A stretch of DNA of 64,000 bases from Pseudobacter ginsenosidimutans (GTDB lineage Bacteria; Bacteroidota; Bacteroidia; Chitinophagales; Chitinophagaceae). The translations under genes and the position numbers were made by a program. The stretch is taken from positions 3,534,001-3,598,000 of the forward strand of contig NZ_CP042431.1 in NCBI RefSeq assembly GCF_007970185.1. The letters run 5' to 3'. The first letter of the stretch is position 1. Each line of letters opens with the position of its first letter. Positions 55,237-63,711 of this stretch are shown here, piece after piece. The notes below the pieces were generated by a model. It did no database searches, was not told the origin of the DNA, and saw only the letters and a program-made list of their open reading frames with translations.

Positions 55237-56016
55237 ATGTTATTCAAAAGGTCTCCCAGGAAAATCGGTCTAACCCTGTCTGGTGGCGGACTGCGCGCTA
55301 TCGGTCACCTCGGGGTGATGAAGGCCCTGGAACAACACGGAATCAAACCCACGATCCTTTCAGGTACCAGCGCCGGCGCAATTGTTGCTGCTTTCTATGC
55401 AGCAGGCCATTCACCCGATGATATGTTTTCCATTATTCTAAAAAAAGAATTCTTTCCCCGTTCATATCTCAGGTTACGGACTTCAGGGCTTTTCGATCCT
55501 TCCTTCCTGATAAAGATCTTCAGTGAATACCTGCCCGATGATTTTTCAAAATTGAATATGCCATTGTATGTGGCGGCTACCGAGTTGTCTGCCGGAGTAA
55601 CGGAATATTTTTATGAAGGCCCTTTGTACAAGGCGTTGCTGGCAACGTCGAGTATCCCGCTGGTATTCCCTGCGGTGATGGACCGGCCCAAATTATATGT
55701 GGATGGTGGTATCCTCAACAACCTTCCCATTGAACCGATCAGGGAAAAATGTGATCTGCTCATTGGGGTGCATGTGAACTCCATCGCCAAAGGTTGCGAT
55801 ATGCCACTGGGTGTTCGGAAAACATTCGACAGGATCTTTCACCTGGCGCTGGGCAATGCAGTGTATGCGAAATCCCGGCATTGCGATCTGTTCATCGATC
55901 CGCCTGCCATGACGCAGTTCGGGATGCTGGAAAAGAAAGAAGCGCATAAGATCTTCGGGTATGCTTATGCGCATGCAATGCAGCAGTTGGAGAGTAATCC
56001 TGTTAAATTGAAATAA
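55237..56016 (+). CDS. patatin-like phospholipase / lipid acyl hydrolase
   Basis: A 259-residue cytoplasmic patatin-like protein. It has the oxyanion loop LSGGGLRAIGHLGV, the nucleophile elbow GTSAGA (Ser45) and the dyad aspartate in VDGGILNNLP (Asp156), so the Ser/Asp pair is complete. Members cleave acyl chains from phospholipids or other lipids. There is no signal peptide. The start is the ATG at 55237; a TTG two codons earlier is possible. It has its own space after the upstream terminator and is probably monocistronic. Its stop codon directly abuts that of the convergent VOC gene. Confidence 0.9.
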   Translation: MLFKRSPRKIGLTLSGGGLRAIGHLGVMKALEQHGIKPTILSGTSAGAIVAAFYAAGHSPDDMFSIILKKEFFPRSYLRLRTSGLFDPSFLIKIFSEYLPDDFSKLNMPLYVAATELSAGVTEYFYEGPLYKALLATSSIPLVFPAVMDRPKLYVDGGILNNLPIEPIREKCDLLIGVHVNSIAKGCDMPLGVRKTFDRIFHLALGNAVYAKSRHCDLFIDPPAMTQFGMLEKKEAHKIFGYAYAHAMQQLESNPVKLK

Positions 56017-56403
56017 TTATTTCGGATTGGTGGTAGTGATCCACCAGGTATTGCCGAAAGGATCCTGCACGCCACCACTGCGGCCATAGTCCTGGTCTGC
56101 AATCTCATTCACGCTGGTGGCTCCATGCTGCAGGGCCAGTTTGTATGTGGCGTCTACATCCGCAACATGGATATAAAGCCCCGCCGTCATAGGTTGCCAT
56201 TGATCGGCAGCATTGGCGAACATGATCACACTGTCCCCGATGAATACTTCAGCATGCATCACTTCACCTGACTCCCGCCTGTGCATCAACTTTTCAGTGG
56301 CGCCGAACACATTCTTCATGAATTGGAGAAAATCATCTGCCCCTTTCATGATGATGTATGGCATCACACGCTGATAGCCCTGTGGAATGAAAACCTTGTC
56401 CAT
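56017..56403 (-). CDS. VOC-superfamily (glyoxalase/PhnB-like) protein
   Basis: A 128-residue single-domain protein of the vicinal-oxygen-chelate superfamily, with two beta-alpha-beta-beta-beta units: VMPYIIMKGADDFLQFMKNVFGA with EVMHAEVFIGDSVIMFAN, then YIHVADVDATYKLALQHGA with GGVQDPFGNTWWITTT. The pattern follows the PhnB/YP_ branch whose members rarely have a known activity. The upstream gene on the same strand encodes an AraC regulator, 60 bases away. Candidate metal ligands include the His in MHAE, but the usual glyoxalase set is not complete. Confidence 0.88.
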   Translation of the reverse strand: MDKVFIPQGYQRVMPYIIMKGADDFLQFMKNVFGATEKLMHRRESGEVMHAEVFIGDSVIMFANAADQWQPMTAGLYIHVADVDATYKLALQHGATSVNEIADQDYGRSGGVQDPFGNTWWITTTNPK

Positions 56404-56463
56404 AATTATCTTTTTATCAAAATTAGATTAGCTGGCGTTTTCAAAATTGTAGAATTCCGACAA

Positions 56464-57261
56464 TCAGGCATCCCGCCATTCGGCGCCTTCTGGTTGTCCG
56501 TGAAAATATGCCTTGGGGTGATAACCCGAGAATGTCTTGAAATCAGTGATGAAATGCGATTGATCATAATAGCCGCATTCATGTGCTATTTCCGTCAATA
56601 GTTTTTTACGATTACCGTAATCATTCAGCGAAGCTTTGAACCGGGTGATGCGCGAGAGCAGTTTCGGGCTGAGCCCGGCATATTCCCTGAATTGTCTTTG
56701 AAGTGTACGCTCGGTCATGCAAAATTTTTCTGATAAGGCAGGAATGGAAACCTGCTGGCCGGAATCAATCACATGACGGATGGCGCAGAAAGTTGCAGGG
56801 TTTTCTTCAAACCGGTCCGGTAATTTCTTTTCCAGGAATTTTATGAGAATGTTCAGTCTTGCTTCATTGCTATGCGCAGTGATCATTCTTTCTTCCAGTT
56901 CTTTCCCTTCCTGGCCCAGTAAAGCCGGAAGGTCCGGCATTTCATTGACGATACTGGAAGCAGACATATCAAAAAGAAATGGGATGGCAAATGGATAGAG
57001 ATAAGCGCCGAATATCCCAAATTGTTCCTGTGTAATGTAGCGTTTGTATTGTTGGGCAGGGGCCTGCAGGCCCGAGTAGAAATTGCTGCCTGCATGATCA
57101 GGTTCCCGGAACAGTCCTTTATAATGAAAGATGAGTTCCGCACAACCATCAGCCATGGAACGGTAAGCATAAGGCTGTGCATCGAAATTGCTTTCGAAGA
57201 TCCAGAAACATCTTACAAATGATTGCAGGCTTTGTGGTGGCTGGATGCAGTGGTAGATCAT
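56464..57261 (-). CDS. AraC-family transcriptional regulator
   Basis: A 265-residue regulator. The N-terminal part (residues 1-150: FVRCFWIFESN, DGCAELIFHYKG, FGAYLYPFAIPFLF) matches the beta-barrel sensor common to a Bacteroidota AraC group. The C-terminal 100 residues carry the two helix-turn-helix units (VSIPALSEKFCMTERTLQRQ, LLTEIAHECGYYDQSHFITD followed by FKTFSGYHPKAY). It is followed by the VOC gene on the same strand and preceded by the alpha/beta hydrolase gene 34 bases upstream, so all three may form one unit. The ligand is unknown. Confidence 0.92.
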   Translation of the reverse strand: MIYHCIQPPQSLQSFVRCFWIFESNFDAQPYAYRSMADGCAELIFHYKGLFREPDHAGSNFYSGLQAPAQQYKRYITQEQFGIFGAYLYPFAIPFLFDMSASSIVNEMPDLPALLGQEGKELEERMITAHSNEARLNILIKFLEKKLPDRFEENPATFCAIRHVIDSGQQVSIPALSEKFCMTERTLQRQFREYAGLSPKLLSRITRFKASLNDYGNRKKLLTEIAHECGYYDQSHFITDFKTFSGYHPKAYFHGQPEGAEWRDA

Positions 57262-57295
57262 CTGGCTCCATTTTCTCTTTACAAGTTACGGATTA

Positions 57296-58066
57296 TTACA
57301 GAACCACTTCCCTGAGAAAGCCGGCCGCCTGTTGCAATACAGTTGCCTTACTTTCTTTATGCGGAGTATGCCCCAATTCCGGCGCCATCCATTTTTTCAC
57401 TTTTCCTGAAACACCGGACAGAATACCTTCTACCTGGGCAATGCTGCCGAATTCATCATTTTCCCCCTGGATCACCAGTACAGGACATTGGATCCGGGGA
57501 AGGAAATGTTCAATATTCCATGATCTGAATTGTGGGTTCAGCCAGGTGTCTGTCCAGGCATGGAAAACGGATTCCGTTTTGTTGCCATGATATTTTTCCA
57601 GCTTTTGTTTCAGGCTGGTTGTCTGCCAGTCAGTAACGGCATTCCGGATACCGGCCAGTGTGATCTCTTCAACAAAAATATGCGCGCCTTCAGTGATTAC
57701 GGCAGTACATCTTTCCGGATATTTTGCAGCTGCTATCAGCGCAATGGAGCCGCCATCGCTATGTCCGAAAAGAATGGCTTTATCAATCCGGCAGGCATCC
57801 ATCAGTTTAACCAGGTTGTCTGCTTCGATCTCCAGGTAATCGTTCTGACGTTTTTCTGAATTGAAAGCGGCGGAAGCGCCATAGCCCTGCCGGTCGTACA
57901 CCAGTACATTGCATTGGGCAAGCTGCCCCAGTTCCTGTGGGAACGAGCGCCAGAGCGAGATGCAGCCCAGGCTGTCGTGCAGGAAAATAATGGTGGGAAG
58001 GGTTGATCCCGTTTTGAATTCCTGTACGCTGATACTGACTCCGTTTATGATCGCTTCTTTCATCAT
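57296..58066 (-). CDS. alpha/beta-hydrolase fold protein
   Basis: A 256-residue hydrolase with the oxyanion strand IIFLHDSLG, then VLVYDRQGYGAS, the nucleophile elbow FGHSDGGS (Ser103), an acid candidate in VIQGENDEFG and the histidine in PELGHTPH. The family covers esterases, lipases and C-C hydrolases; the substrate cannot be read here. There is no signal peptide. The start is ATG 58066 (or 58063 directly after it); the longer frame crosses the upstream terminator. It is separated from the MutS-like operon by that terminator. Confidence 0.88.
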   Translation of the reverse strand: MMKEAIINGVSISVQEFKTGSTLPTIIFLHDSLGCISLWRSFPQELGQLAQCNVLVYDRQGYGASAAFNSEKRQNDYLEIEADNLVKLMDACRIDKAILFGHSDGGSIALIAAAKYPERCTAVITEGAHIFVEEITLAGIRNAVTDWQTTSLKQKLEKYHGNKTESVFHAWTDTWLNPQFRSWNIEHFLPRIQCPVLVIQGENDEFGSIAQVEGILSGVSGKVKKWMAPELGHTPHKESKATVLQQAAGFLREVVL

Positions 58067-58075
58067 GTACCAAAA

Positions 58076-58106
58076 ATAGAAAGAAGCTGTTGCATGAACA
58101 GCTTCT
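58076..58106 (-). terminator. terminator of the ABC/GldFG/MutS operon (copy B)
   Basis: AGAAGCTGTT (58082-58091) pairs perfectly with AACAGCTTCT (58097-58106), loop GCATG. On the minus strand the stem is followed by TTCTATTTTTGG. It lies between the end of the second MutS-like gene (58159) and the start of the hydrolase gene. Confidence 0.82.
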
Positions 58107-58158
58107 TTTATGGAATGCAAAATAACAGGTTTGCTATTGTGGAAAAAGATCTTTCCTC

Positions 58159-59454
58159 TCAGTTATAAAGTGCCTCCAGTATTTTTTCATTCTCGATGAT
58201 CAGCATACCCTGTCTGTCGCTGGTGATGCCACTGGTAAGTGTATATGGATAGGTGGGCTGATTGCCTTTCATAACGGTAGGCATATAACCGAACTGGATA
58301 TTATTGTATGGTTTCAACGCTTCGCCTACTTCAATGATATGTGTGGAAATGATGAAAGCGCTGTTGCGGTACCTGGAAAAAGCTACAGTACAGGCCAGGG
58401 TGGCATCATAAGCATCTTTTACATTGGTTCCCTTGAACAGTTCATCGAAGATCACCACCATGTTCTTCCGGTTGCTCACTTCCTGCGCCACTTTCTTTAC
58501 GCGCAGTACCTCTGCATAAAAATGACTGTAACCCATATTGAGGTTATCTGGAACATTGATACTGGTATAAAGCCCGTCGCGGATGGAAAATCGCATATTG
58601 GCTGCAGCTACAGGAAAGCCCATATGCCCCATGTACAAGGCAATGCCGAAGCTCTTCATGAGGGTGGACTTTCCGGCCATATTGGCGCCGGTGAGAAAGA
58701 GAAGATTGGTGGAACTGTCGAGGCGGATGGCATTGGGCACAGCGTTTGGAAGGCCGGGATGCCGAAGCGCCGTACTGCCGAAAACATTTGCTGAACCTGG
58801 CAAAGCTGTAGCATAGTAAAAGCCCCGTTCACGGGATACAGAACTAACGGCAATGTATACGTCCAGTTGATAGATGGTTTCCAGCAACCATTCCATTTCC
58901 TTGCGCAGGGTATTGCGCAGCAGGGAATCATAGCGTGCTGTATTCAAGATGGAGAGTGTTTGTCCATTGACTGTATCCAGCCACTGCATTTTTTTGCCTG
59001 ACAAAAACTGGCGCGCCTGTGCGGTCATGGGGATATCCAGTTTATTCACAAGCGCCCTCAGTGCAACCAGTGCTGCGATAGTGGCCCGCAGGTTTTGTTG
59101 CAACTGTTCGTATTGTTTGTCGTGCAGAAAAGCGCCGGCAAATTTTTTGCGCGCAACGGCGGCGAGGTTGGTGACACCATTCCCGTTGATCACACTGCTC
59201 ATATAATTTTCCACCCGGTTGAAATCTGCCGTATCGAAAGGGAAACTAAGGTTGGCATTCTGGAAATAATGGAAAAGGCTGCTCCTTTCGTTGATGGCAG
59301 TTGCGTCAGTGAGTGGCTGGTGGAACATTTCAGTGAGCAGTCTTTCTCCTCCGCCTGTTTTCACTTTGTTGAAAATGCTGAAGACCGAATGTTGTTTGAA
59401 TTTTCCCAGCAATCCCAGGTCTTCCAATGTTTGTTTGTCGGTTATGAAGCTCAT
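58159..59454 (-). CDS. short MutS-like ATPase, second of pair (copy B)
   Basis: A 431-residue protein with MutS domains III and V only. It begins like its copy-A counterpart (LGLLGKFKQHSVFSIFNKVK) and carries Walker A GANMAGKST (256-264), the motif GYSHFYAEV, Walker B VIFDELFKGTN and the histidine in ISTHIIEVGE. It shares the lysine in FKGTN with the copy-A second member, so gene order and type are conserved between modules. The start codon overlaps the stop of the preceding MutS-like gene by four bases, which suggests coupled translation and equal amounts. It is the last gene of its operon. Confidence 0.86.
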   Translation of the reverse strand: MSFITDKQTLEDLGLLGKFKQHSVFSIFNKVKTGGGERLLTEMFHQPLTDATAINERSSLFHYFQNANLSFPFDTADFNRVENYMSSVINGNGVTNLAAVARKKFAGAFLHDKQYEQLQQNLRATIAALVALRALVNKLDIPMTAQARQFLSGKKMQWLDTVNGQTLSILNTARYDSLLRNTLRKEMEWLLETIYQLDVYIAVSSVSRERGFYYATALPGSANVFGSTALRHPGLPNAVPNAIRLDSSTNLLFLTGANMAGKSTLMKSFGIALYMGHMGFPVAAANMRFSIRDGLYTSINVPDNLNMGYSHFYAEVLRVKKVAQEVSNRKNMVVIFDELFKGTNVKDAYDATLACTVAFSRYRNSAFIISTHIIEVGEALKPYNNIQFGYMPTVMKGNQPTYPYTLTSGITSDRQGMLIIENEKILEALYN

Positions 59455-60791
59455 GCTGGTTGTGTTTGTTGAATGCCTGCTTCGAGGATATCGAGAATGC
59501 CTTCATTGTTGATGATGATCATACCATGCCTGTCGTCTGTGATGCCTTCTTCCAGCGTATAGGTATACACGGGAGTATTGCCATTCATGCTGGTGGGCAG
59601 GTAAATGAAACGGACATTCGGTGTGTCTGCCCTGAGTATATCGCCTGCTTCGATAATATGGGTGGAGATCACGAAGAGGCTGTTATGCCTGGTGGCGAAT
59701 CCTTTGGTGATGGCGATAGTGGCTTCGTAAGCGTCCTTCACATTGGTGCCGCGGAACAATTCATCAAAAACGATGAACAGCTTTTTGCCCTGCGACAATT
59801 CCGCTGCCATCTTCTTCACGCGCAATACTTCTGCATAGAAATGACTGGCGCCCATGCCCAGGTTGTCCGGCAGATTGATAGTGGTGTAAATGCCATCCAT
59901 CACAGAGAACTCCATGCTGGCGGCGGGCACAGGAAATCCCATATGGGCCAGGAACATGGCGATGCTGAGTGATTTCATGAAAGTGGATTTTCCTGCCATA
60001 TTGGCCCCGGTGAGAAAGATCACATTACCATCGGGATGAATACGGATATTATTGGGCACGGCTTTCGGAACACCGGGATGGAATACATGCTCCAGCTTAA
60101 TGCTGAGCATGTTGCCCGGAAGTGCTTTCGCGAAAGCAAAATTCCTTTCACCGGCCACCCGTGCAATGCTCATATAAAGATCAAGCTGGTACAGGCGCTG
60201 CAGGAGCTGCCTGATCTCTTCGCGATAGCGGAAACGGAATACAACATCGAGGTCTGCCATTTGAGCAAAGCCGGGTTTTCCTTTCAAACTGAATACCGGT
60301 TCAAATGCAGGCATGTCCAAAATAGAAAAAATGGAATCCTTTTCCTGCGCATAGGGGTGAGCGTCAGACAGCGCCAGGTCCTGCATGAAACTGCGGGAAG
60401 TCTGCATCAGGTCCACTATGGCGGCTACGCCTTTCATGATCAGTTGTGTGGTATTGTCCGGAGCAATTATATTGCCCATCTTCCTGCCGATGGTATTGTT
60501 TTCCTGCGTGAGTTTGGTGCGCTCATCGCGGTTGGACATATACGGCTCAATTGCATCGAAATGGGAAGAAGGGAAGGGGAATGTTTTTTCTGTTGCAGCA
60601 AAATAGCTGATGATGGAGCTTCGCCGGTTGATAGTTGCATGATCGGAAAGCGGGTAGCGGAACATTTCTTCGAGAACCGCTGCGCCACCTCTTGTGGCGC
60701 AACGGTTGAAGATATTGAACAGAGAGTCGCTTCCGTGTTTCCCGAAAATATTCAGGTCGTCGAGCGTTTGTTTATCTGTGGTAAATAACAT
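59451..60791 (-). CDS. short MutS-like ATPase, first of pair (copy B)
   Basis: A 446-residue counterpart of the first MutS-like protein in copy A: domain III helices (TRGGAAVLEEMFRYPLSD), then the ATPase with Walker A GANMAGKST (262-270), the motif GASHFYAEV, Walker B IVFDELFRGTN and the histidine in ISTHIIEAGD. The arginine in FRGTN is shared with copy A first member and with classical MutS (GRGTS). No mismatch-recognition domain, Smr domain or membrane helix is visible. It starts 9 bases after the fused GldFG gene. Confidence 0.86.
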   Translation of the reverse strand: MLFTTDKQTLDDLNIFGKHGSDSLFNIFNRCATRGGAAVLEEMFRYPLSDHATINRRSSIISYFAATEKTFPFPSSHFDAIEPYMSNRDERTKLTQENNTIGRKMGNIIAPDNTTQLIMKGVAAIVDLMQTSRSFMQDLALSDAHPYAQEKDSIFSILDMPAFEPVFSLKGKPGFAQMADLDVVFRFRYREEIRQLLQRLYQLDLYMSIARVAGERNFAFAKALPGNMLSIKLEHVFHPGVPKAVPNNIRIHPDGNVIFLTGANMAGKSTFMKSLSIAMFLAHMGFPVPAASMEFSVMDGIYTTINLPDNLGMGASHFYAEVLRVKKMAAELSQGKKLFIVFDELFRGTNVKDAYEATIAITKGFATRHNSLFVISTHIIEAGDILRADTPNVRFIYLPTSMNGNTPVYTYTLEEGITDDRHGMIIINNEGILDILEAGIQQTQPA

Positions 60792-60800
60792 GGGTCTCTT

Positions 60801-63701
60801 TTATTTCCTTTTTCGGCGGATAAGGAGGATAGCGGCAAATGCGATCAGGGCAGCGGGCAATCCCCAGAGGAAGGTCAGCTTGAGGGCGCTCACCTGGTCT
60901 GTAGTAACATTTACACTTTTATCGTTCCTTTCAGGGCGCCAGGTGTCGATCGGGAATTCACCATAGGCAAGAAAACTGAACATGGTAGTGCCGAATACGA
61001 AATTGGATTGCGAGAAATTTCCATTTTTCAGGAAATCGGCATCACCTGTCACTACGATGCGTTGTTCTTTTCCATTCACCTTACGGGTCAGGCTTAGGGC
61101 AGTGGGGAGAGGGCCTTTCACATCGCCGTCCTGCGGAGCAAAGGTGATGGTGCCGGAAAGGTCACGTCTTCTGCCACGCGGCCCTTCGCTCACGGCTGCG
61201 GCGGTATTGGAAGACGCAACAGGTTGGGGGGAGGTCTTCACCTGGGTTACCTGTGGTTTCTCTGGTTGTGCCTGCAATTTAGTTTGCAGTGTTTTTGATT
61301 GCTCCATCGATTTTGCCCTGATCTTTTGCATGAGTTCGCCAACAGATTTCTGTTTTTCTTCCGGTGTTCCTGAACCGGTCATGATGCCATTGATCAGCGT
61401 ATGAACAGAGTCCCTTGTCTTTTTTTGTGCCGGGCTAATCGGGTTCTCTTTTTCCAGTTTCGCCATCACTTCAATCATCTTCTTTTGTTTCTCTTCGTCT
61501 GTGCCTGCACCATTTTTTATGCCGTCCATCACAGTTTTGATGGAATCAACTTTCTTTTTTCTTTCTGCCATTGTATTGGCATCAGTAGCTCCGGTAGTAG
61601 CTTTTTGCTGTGTGGTAGTGGATTTGGGAGCAGCGGGCTTTGCTGTTGTTCTTTTTGCCGGACCGGTTGTAACAGGTTCTTCTTCATCAGGGCCACCCAG
61701 GCCGCCCATGCTGATCATCATTACGCCACCGGATGCGCTGGTCATGGTTTCGGGATCGAGGTCTTTCACCCTGTTCCAGGAGAATTTCGGATCGCTCATC
61801 AACAAAGGATGAATATCGAAATTGCCGGTGTTGACGTAACGAAGCGCGGAAACGCCTGTCATGCTTACTTTAGCAGTCAGTGTGTCTTTTTGCATCTTAT
61901 CGAGGTATTTTGATAAGCTGGCTGCAAATGGCGTGAGGTCCGGCCTTACCTGGTTGGGTTGATAATCTTTATCTTCCTGCACTATTTGTCCATCCAACAA
62001 TTCCACTCCCATTTCTTTCAGTAATGGTTGCAACGGAGAATCTTTGACTGGCTCTGCGGCAATAAGCAGGTTGCCGCCTCTGTCAAGATATTGTTTCAGG
62101 TGTGTAAGTGTTGCTTCAGTAAAATCCTGTTTGGGATCGGCGATCACCAGGATCGCCACATCGGTGGGTACTTCCTGTGTTTCCAGCGTCAGCGTGTCCA
62201 CATCAAATCCCTGGTTGAGCAATGAATTGCGGAAGGGCTTGGAACTGGCCATTTTCATGTACTCCCTGTCGGATTTTCTGAGGATGCTTCTTTCCATATT
62301 ACCGGTGAGGAAGGCCACTTTGGGCAGCTTCGCCATTTGCAGGCGTTTGAAGGCGGCGGCCACTTCAGTTTCGCCGGGCCAAACAAATTGATCGTCGTAG
62401 ATGCGGAGGAATGTGGTCCTGTCCTTGTATTTCAGCTGCATCACAAATCGGTTGAGCTCAGGTCTGAGATCGATGATCTTCCGGATCTCTTCCGGTGTTT
62501 TGATATTCTTCATTTTCAGTCCCTGCACTTTTGCCTGTTGCTCGGCGATCTCTTTGATACTCTTCCCTTCGTAACCTGACATCATGTATTGATTATCCAG
62601 CGTGCTGTCGTAATAAGTGATGGTCTTGTTTATTTTTATATTATGACCTTTCTTGAATCGCTGGTAATGTTCCCAGGTGCTGAGCAAAACATTGTGAAAG
62701 CTTTCCTGTCCCATCTGTGCAGCTGATCCCAATAGGTTGTTGTACACTGTCACTTCCAGTGGATCTTCCCCGAGGTCTTCAATGATCTTCTGAACGTTTG
62801 GACGAACGGTATTGACCTTGATGCTGGTGGCATCATAGTATCCGATCAGGGAAGGGAGTGAGCTGATATAGCCCACAAAGAGCCCGATGGCCACTACACC
62901 AATATATCTGCCAGCTTTCACCAGCGCTGGTTTGGATTCCATGCCAGACCTGATCTTCAGGATGCTCAGTCCAATAAAGATGTAGATGATCACGATGAAG
63001 TAGATCACATCTTTGGTGGTCAGCAATCCGCGCAGCATTTTTTCAGTACGCCCGGAAATGGAAAGGAAATAGGTGATATCACGAACGAATTCGATATTCT
63101 GCCATACCGATCCGATATAACCGAGTACGCCGATCATCACGAAGGTGCAAACAGCCGCTACGATCTGGTAAGTGGTGAGGCAACTCATGAACAATCCGAT
63201 GGCGGAATATGCGCAGAGCAGAAGATAGAAACCTACCAGGCTGGTCAGGAGCATGCCTTTGTCTACATCCTGCACATGGAACATGCCGAGGATCACAAAG
63301 ATCGCTACAATGGCCACCATCAGCAGGCTGTAGAGCATCATGGCAAAATATTTTCCGAGAATGATATCCCTCACTTTGATGGGAGAGGAATACAATAAGC
63401 GGATGGTACCGCTGGAAGTTTCGCGACTGATCAATCCCATGGTGAGGAGGGGAATGAACAAATACAGGTTTTGCATGATGCTGTTGAAGATGCCGCCTCT
63501 TCCAACAAATACACGGTTCATGAGGTTGCTGATGAACCTCATCCTGATACCACCCATTTCCTGCTGGGTGGCTATCTGTTCGATGCTGTTGAAATAGACG
63601 ATGCCGCACTGCACCAGGAATACAACCAGGACGAACCAGGCAATAGGGGAGTAGAACAGAGTTCTTAACTCCGTTCCTGCCACTCTTTTTATCGTTTTCA
63701 T
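60801..63701 (-). CDS. fused GldF-GldG ABC permease/auxiliary protein with repeat-bearing insert (copy B)
   Basis: A 966-residue fusion, about 200 residues longer than the two copy-A versions. The N-terminal GldF-type permease has the same helices (TELRTLFYSPIAWFVLVVFL, LYLFIPLLTMGLISRETSSGT, RDIILGKYFAMMLYSL). The GldG-like domain follows (TVRPNVQKIIEDLGEDPLEV, GGNLLIAAEPVKDSPLQPL), then the last helix and basic tail (LLIRRKRK). Residues about 657-839 are an insert absent from A1 and A2: a Gly/Pro/Thr/Lys-rich stretch, two tandem repeats of about 40 residues and a Gln/Pro-rich linker. The ATPase gene lies 10 bases upstream. One fused subunit here probably forms a homodimer. Confidence 0.86.
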   Translation of the reverse strand: MKTIKRVAGTELRTLFYSPIAWFVLVVFLVQCGIVYFNSIEQIATQQEMGGIRMRFISNLMNRVFVGRGGIFNSIMQNLYLFIPLLTMGLISRETSSGTIRLLYSSPIKVRDIILGKYFAMMLYSLLMVAIVAIFVILGMFHVQDVDKGMLLTSLVGFYLLLCAYSAIGLFMSCLTTYQIVAAVCTFVMIGVLGYIGSVWQNIEFVRDITYFLSISGRTEKMLRGLLTTKDVIYFIVIIYIFIGLSILKIRSGMESKPALVKAGRYIGVVAIGLFVGYISSLPSLIGYYDATSIKVNTVRPNVQKIIEDLGEDPLEVTVYNNLLGSAAQMGQESFHNVLLSTWEHYQRFKKGHNIKINKTITYYDSTLDNQYMMSGYEGKSIKEIAEQQAKVQGLKMKNIKTPEEIRKIIDLRPELNRFVMQLKYKDRTTFLRIYDDQFVWPGETEVAAAFKRLQMAKLPKVAFLTGNMERSILRKSDREYMKMASSKPFRNSLLNQGFDVDTLTLETQEVPTDVAILVIADPKQDFTEATLTHLKQYLDRGGNLLIAAEPVKDSPLQPLLKEMGVELLDGQIVQEDKDYQPNQVRPDLTPFAASLSKYLDKMQKDTLTAKVSMTGVSALRYVNTGNFDIHPLLMSDPKFSWNRVKDLDPETMTSASGGVMMISMGGLGGPDEEEPVTTGPAKRTTAKPAAPKSTTTQQKATTGATDANTMAERKKKVDSIKTVMDGIKNGAGTDEEKQKKMIEVMAKLEKENPISPAQKKTRDSVHTLINGIMTGSGTPEEKQKSVGELMQKIRAKSMEQSKTLQTKLQAQPEKPQVTQVKTSPQPVASSNTAAAVSEGPRGRRRDLSGTITFAPQDGDVKGPLPTALSLTRKVNGKEQRIVVTGDADFLKNGNFSQSNFVFGTTMFSFLAYGEFPIDTWRPERNDKSVNVTTDQVSALKLTFLWGLPAALIAFAAILLIRRKRK
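61308..61559 (-). repeat. two tandem coding repeats (about 40 residues each) inside the GldFG insert
   Basis: The encoded units are at residues about 715-754 and 760-798 of the GldFG protein. Both run from a KKxxDS start through a short helix, a G-x-G-T-x-EEKQK turn (NGAGTDEEKQK against TGSGTPEEKQK) and a second charged helix. They are similar in protein but not identical in DNA, so this is not a fresh slippage product. Confidence 0.7.
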
Positions 63702-63711
63702 CAGTTAATTT

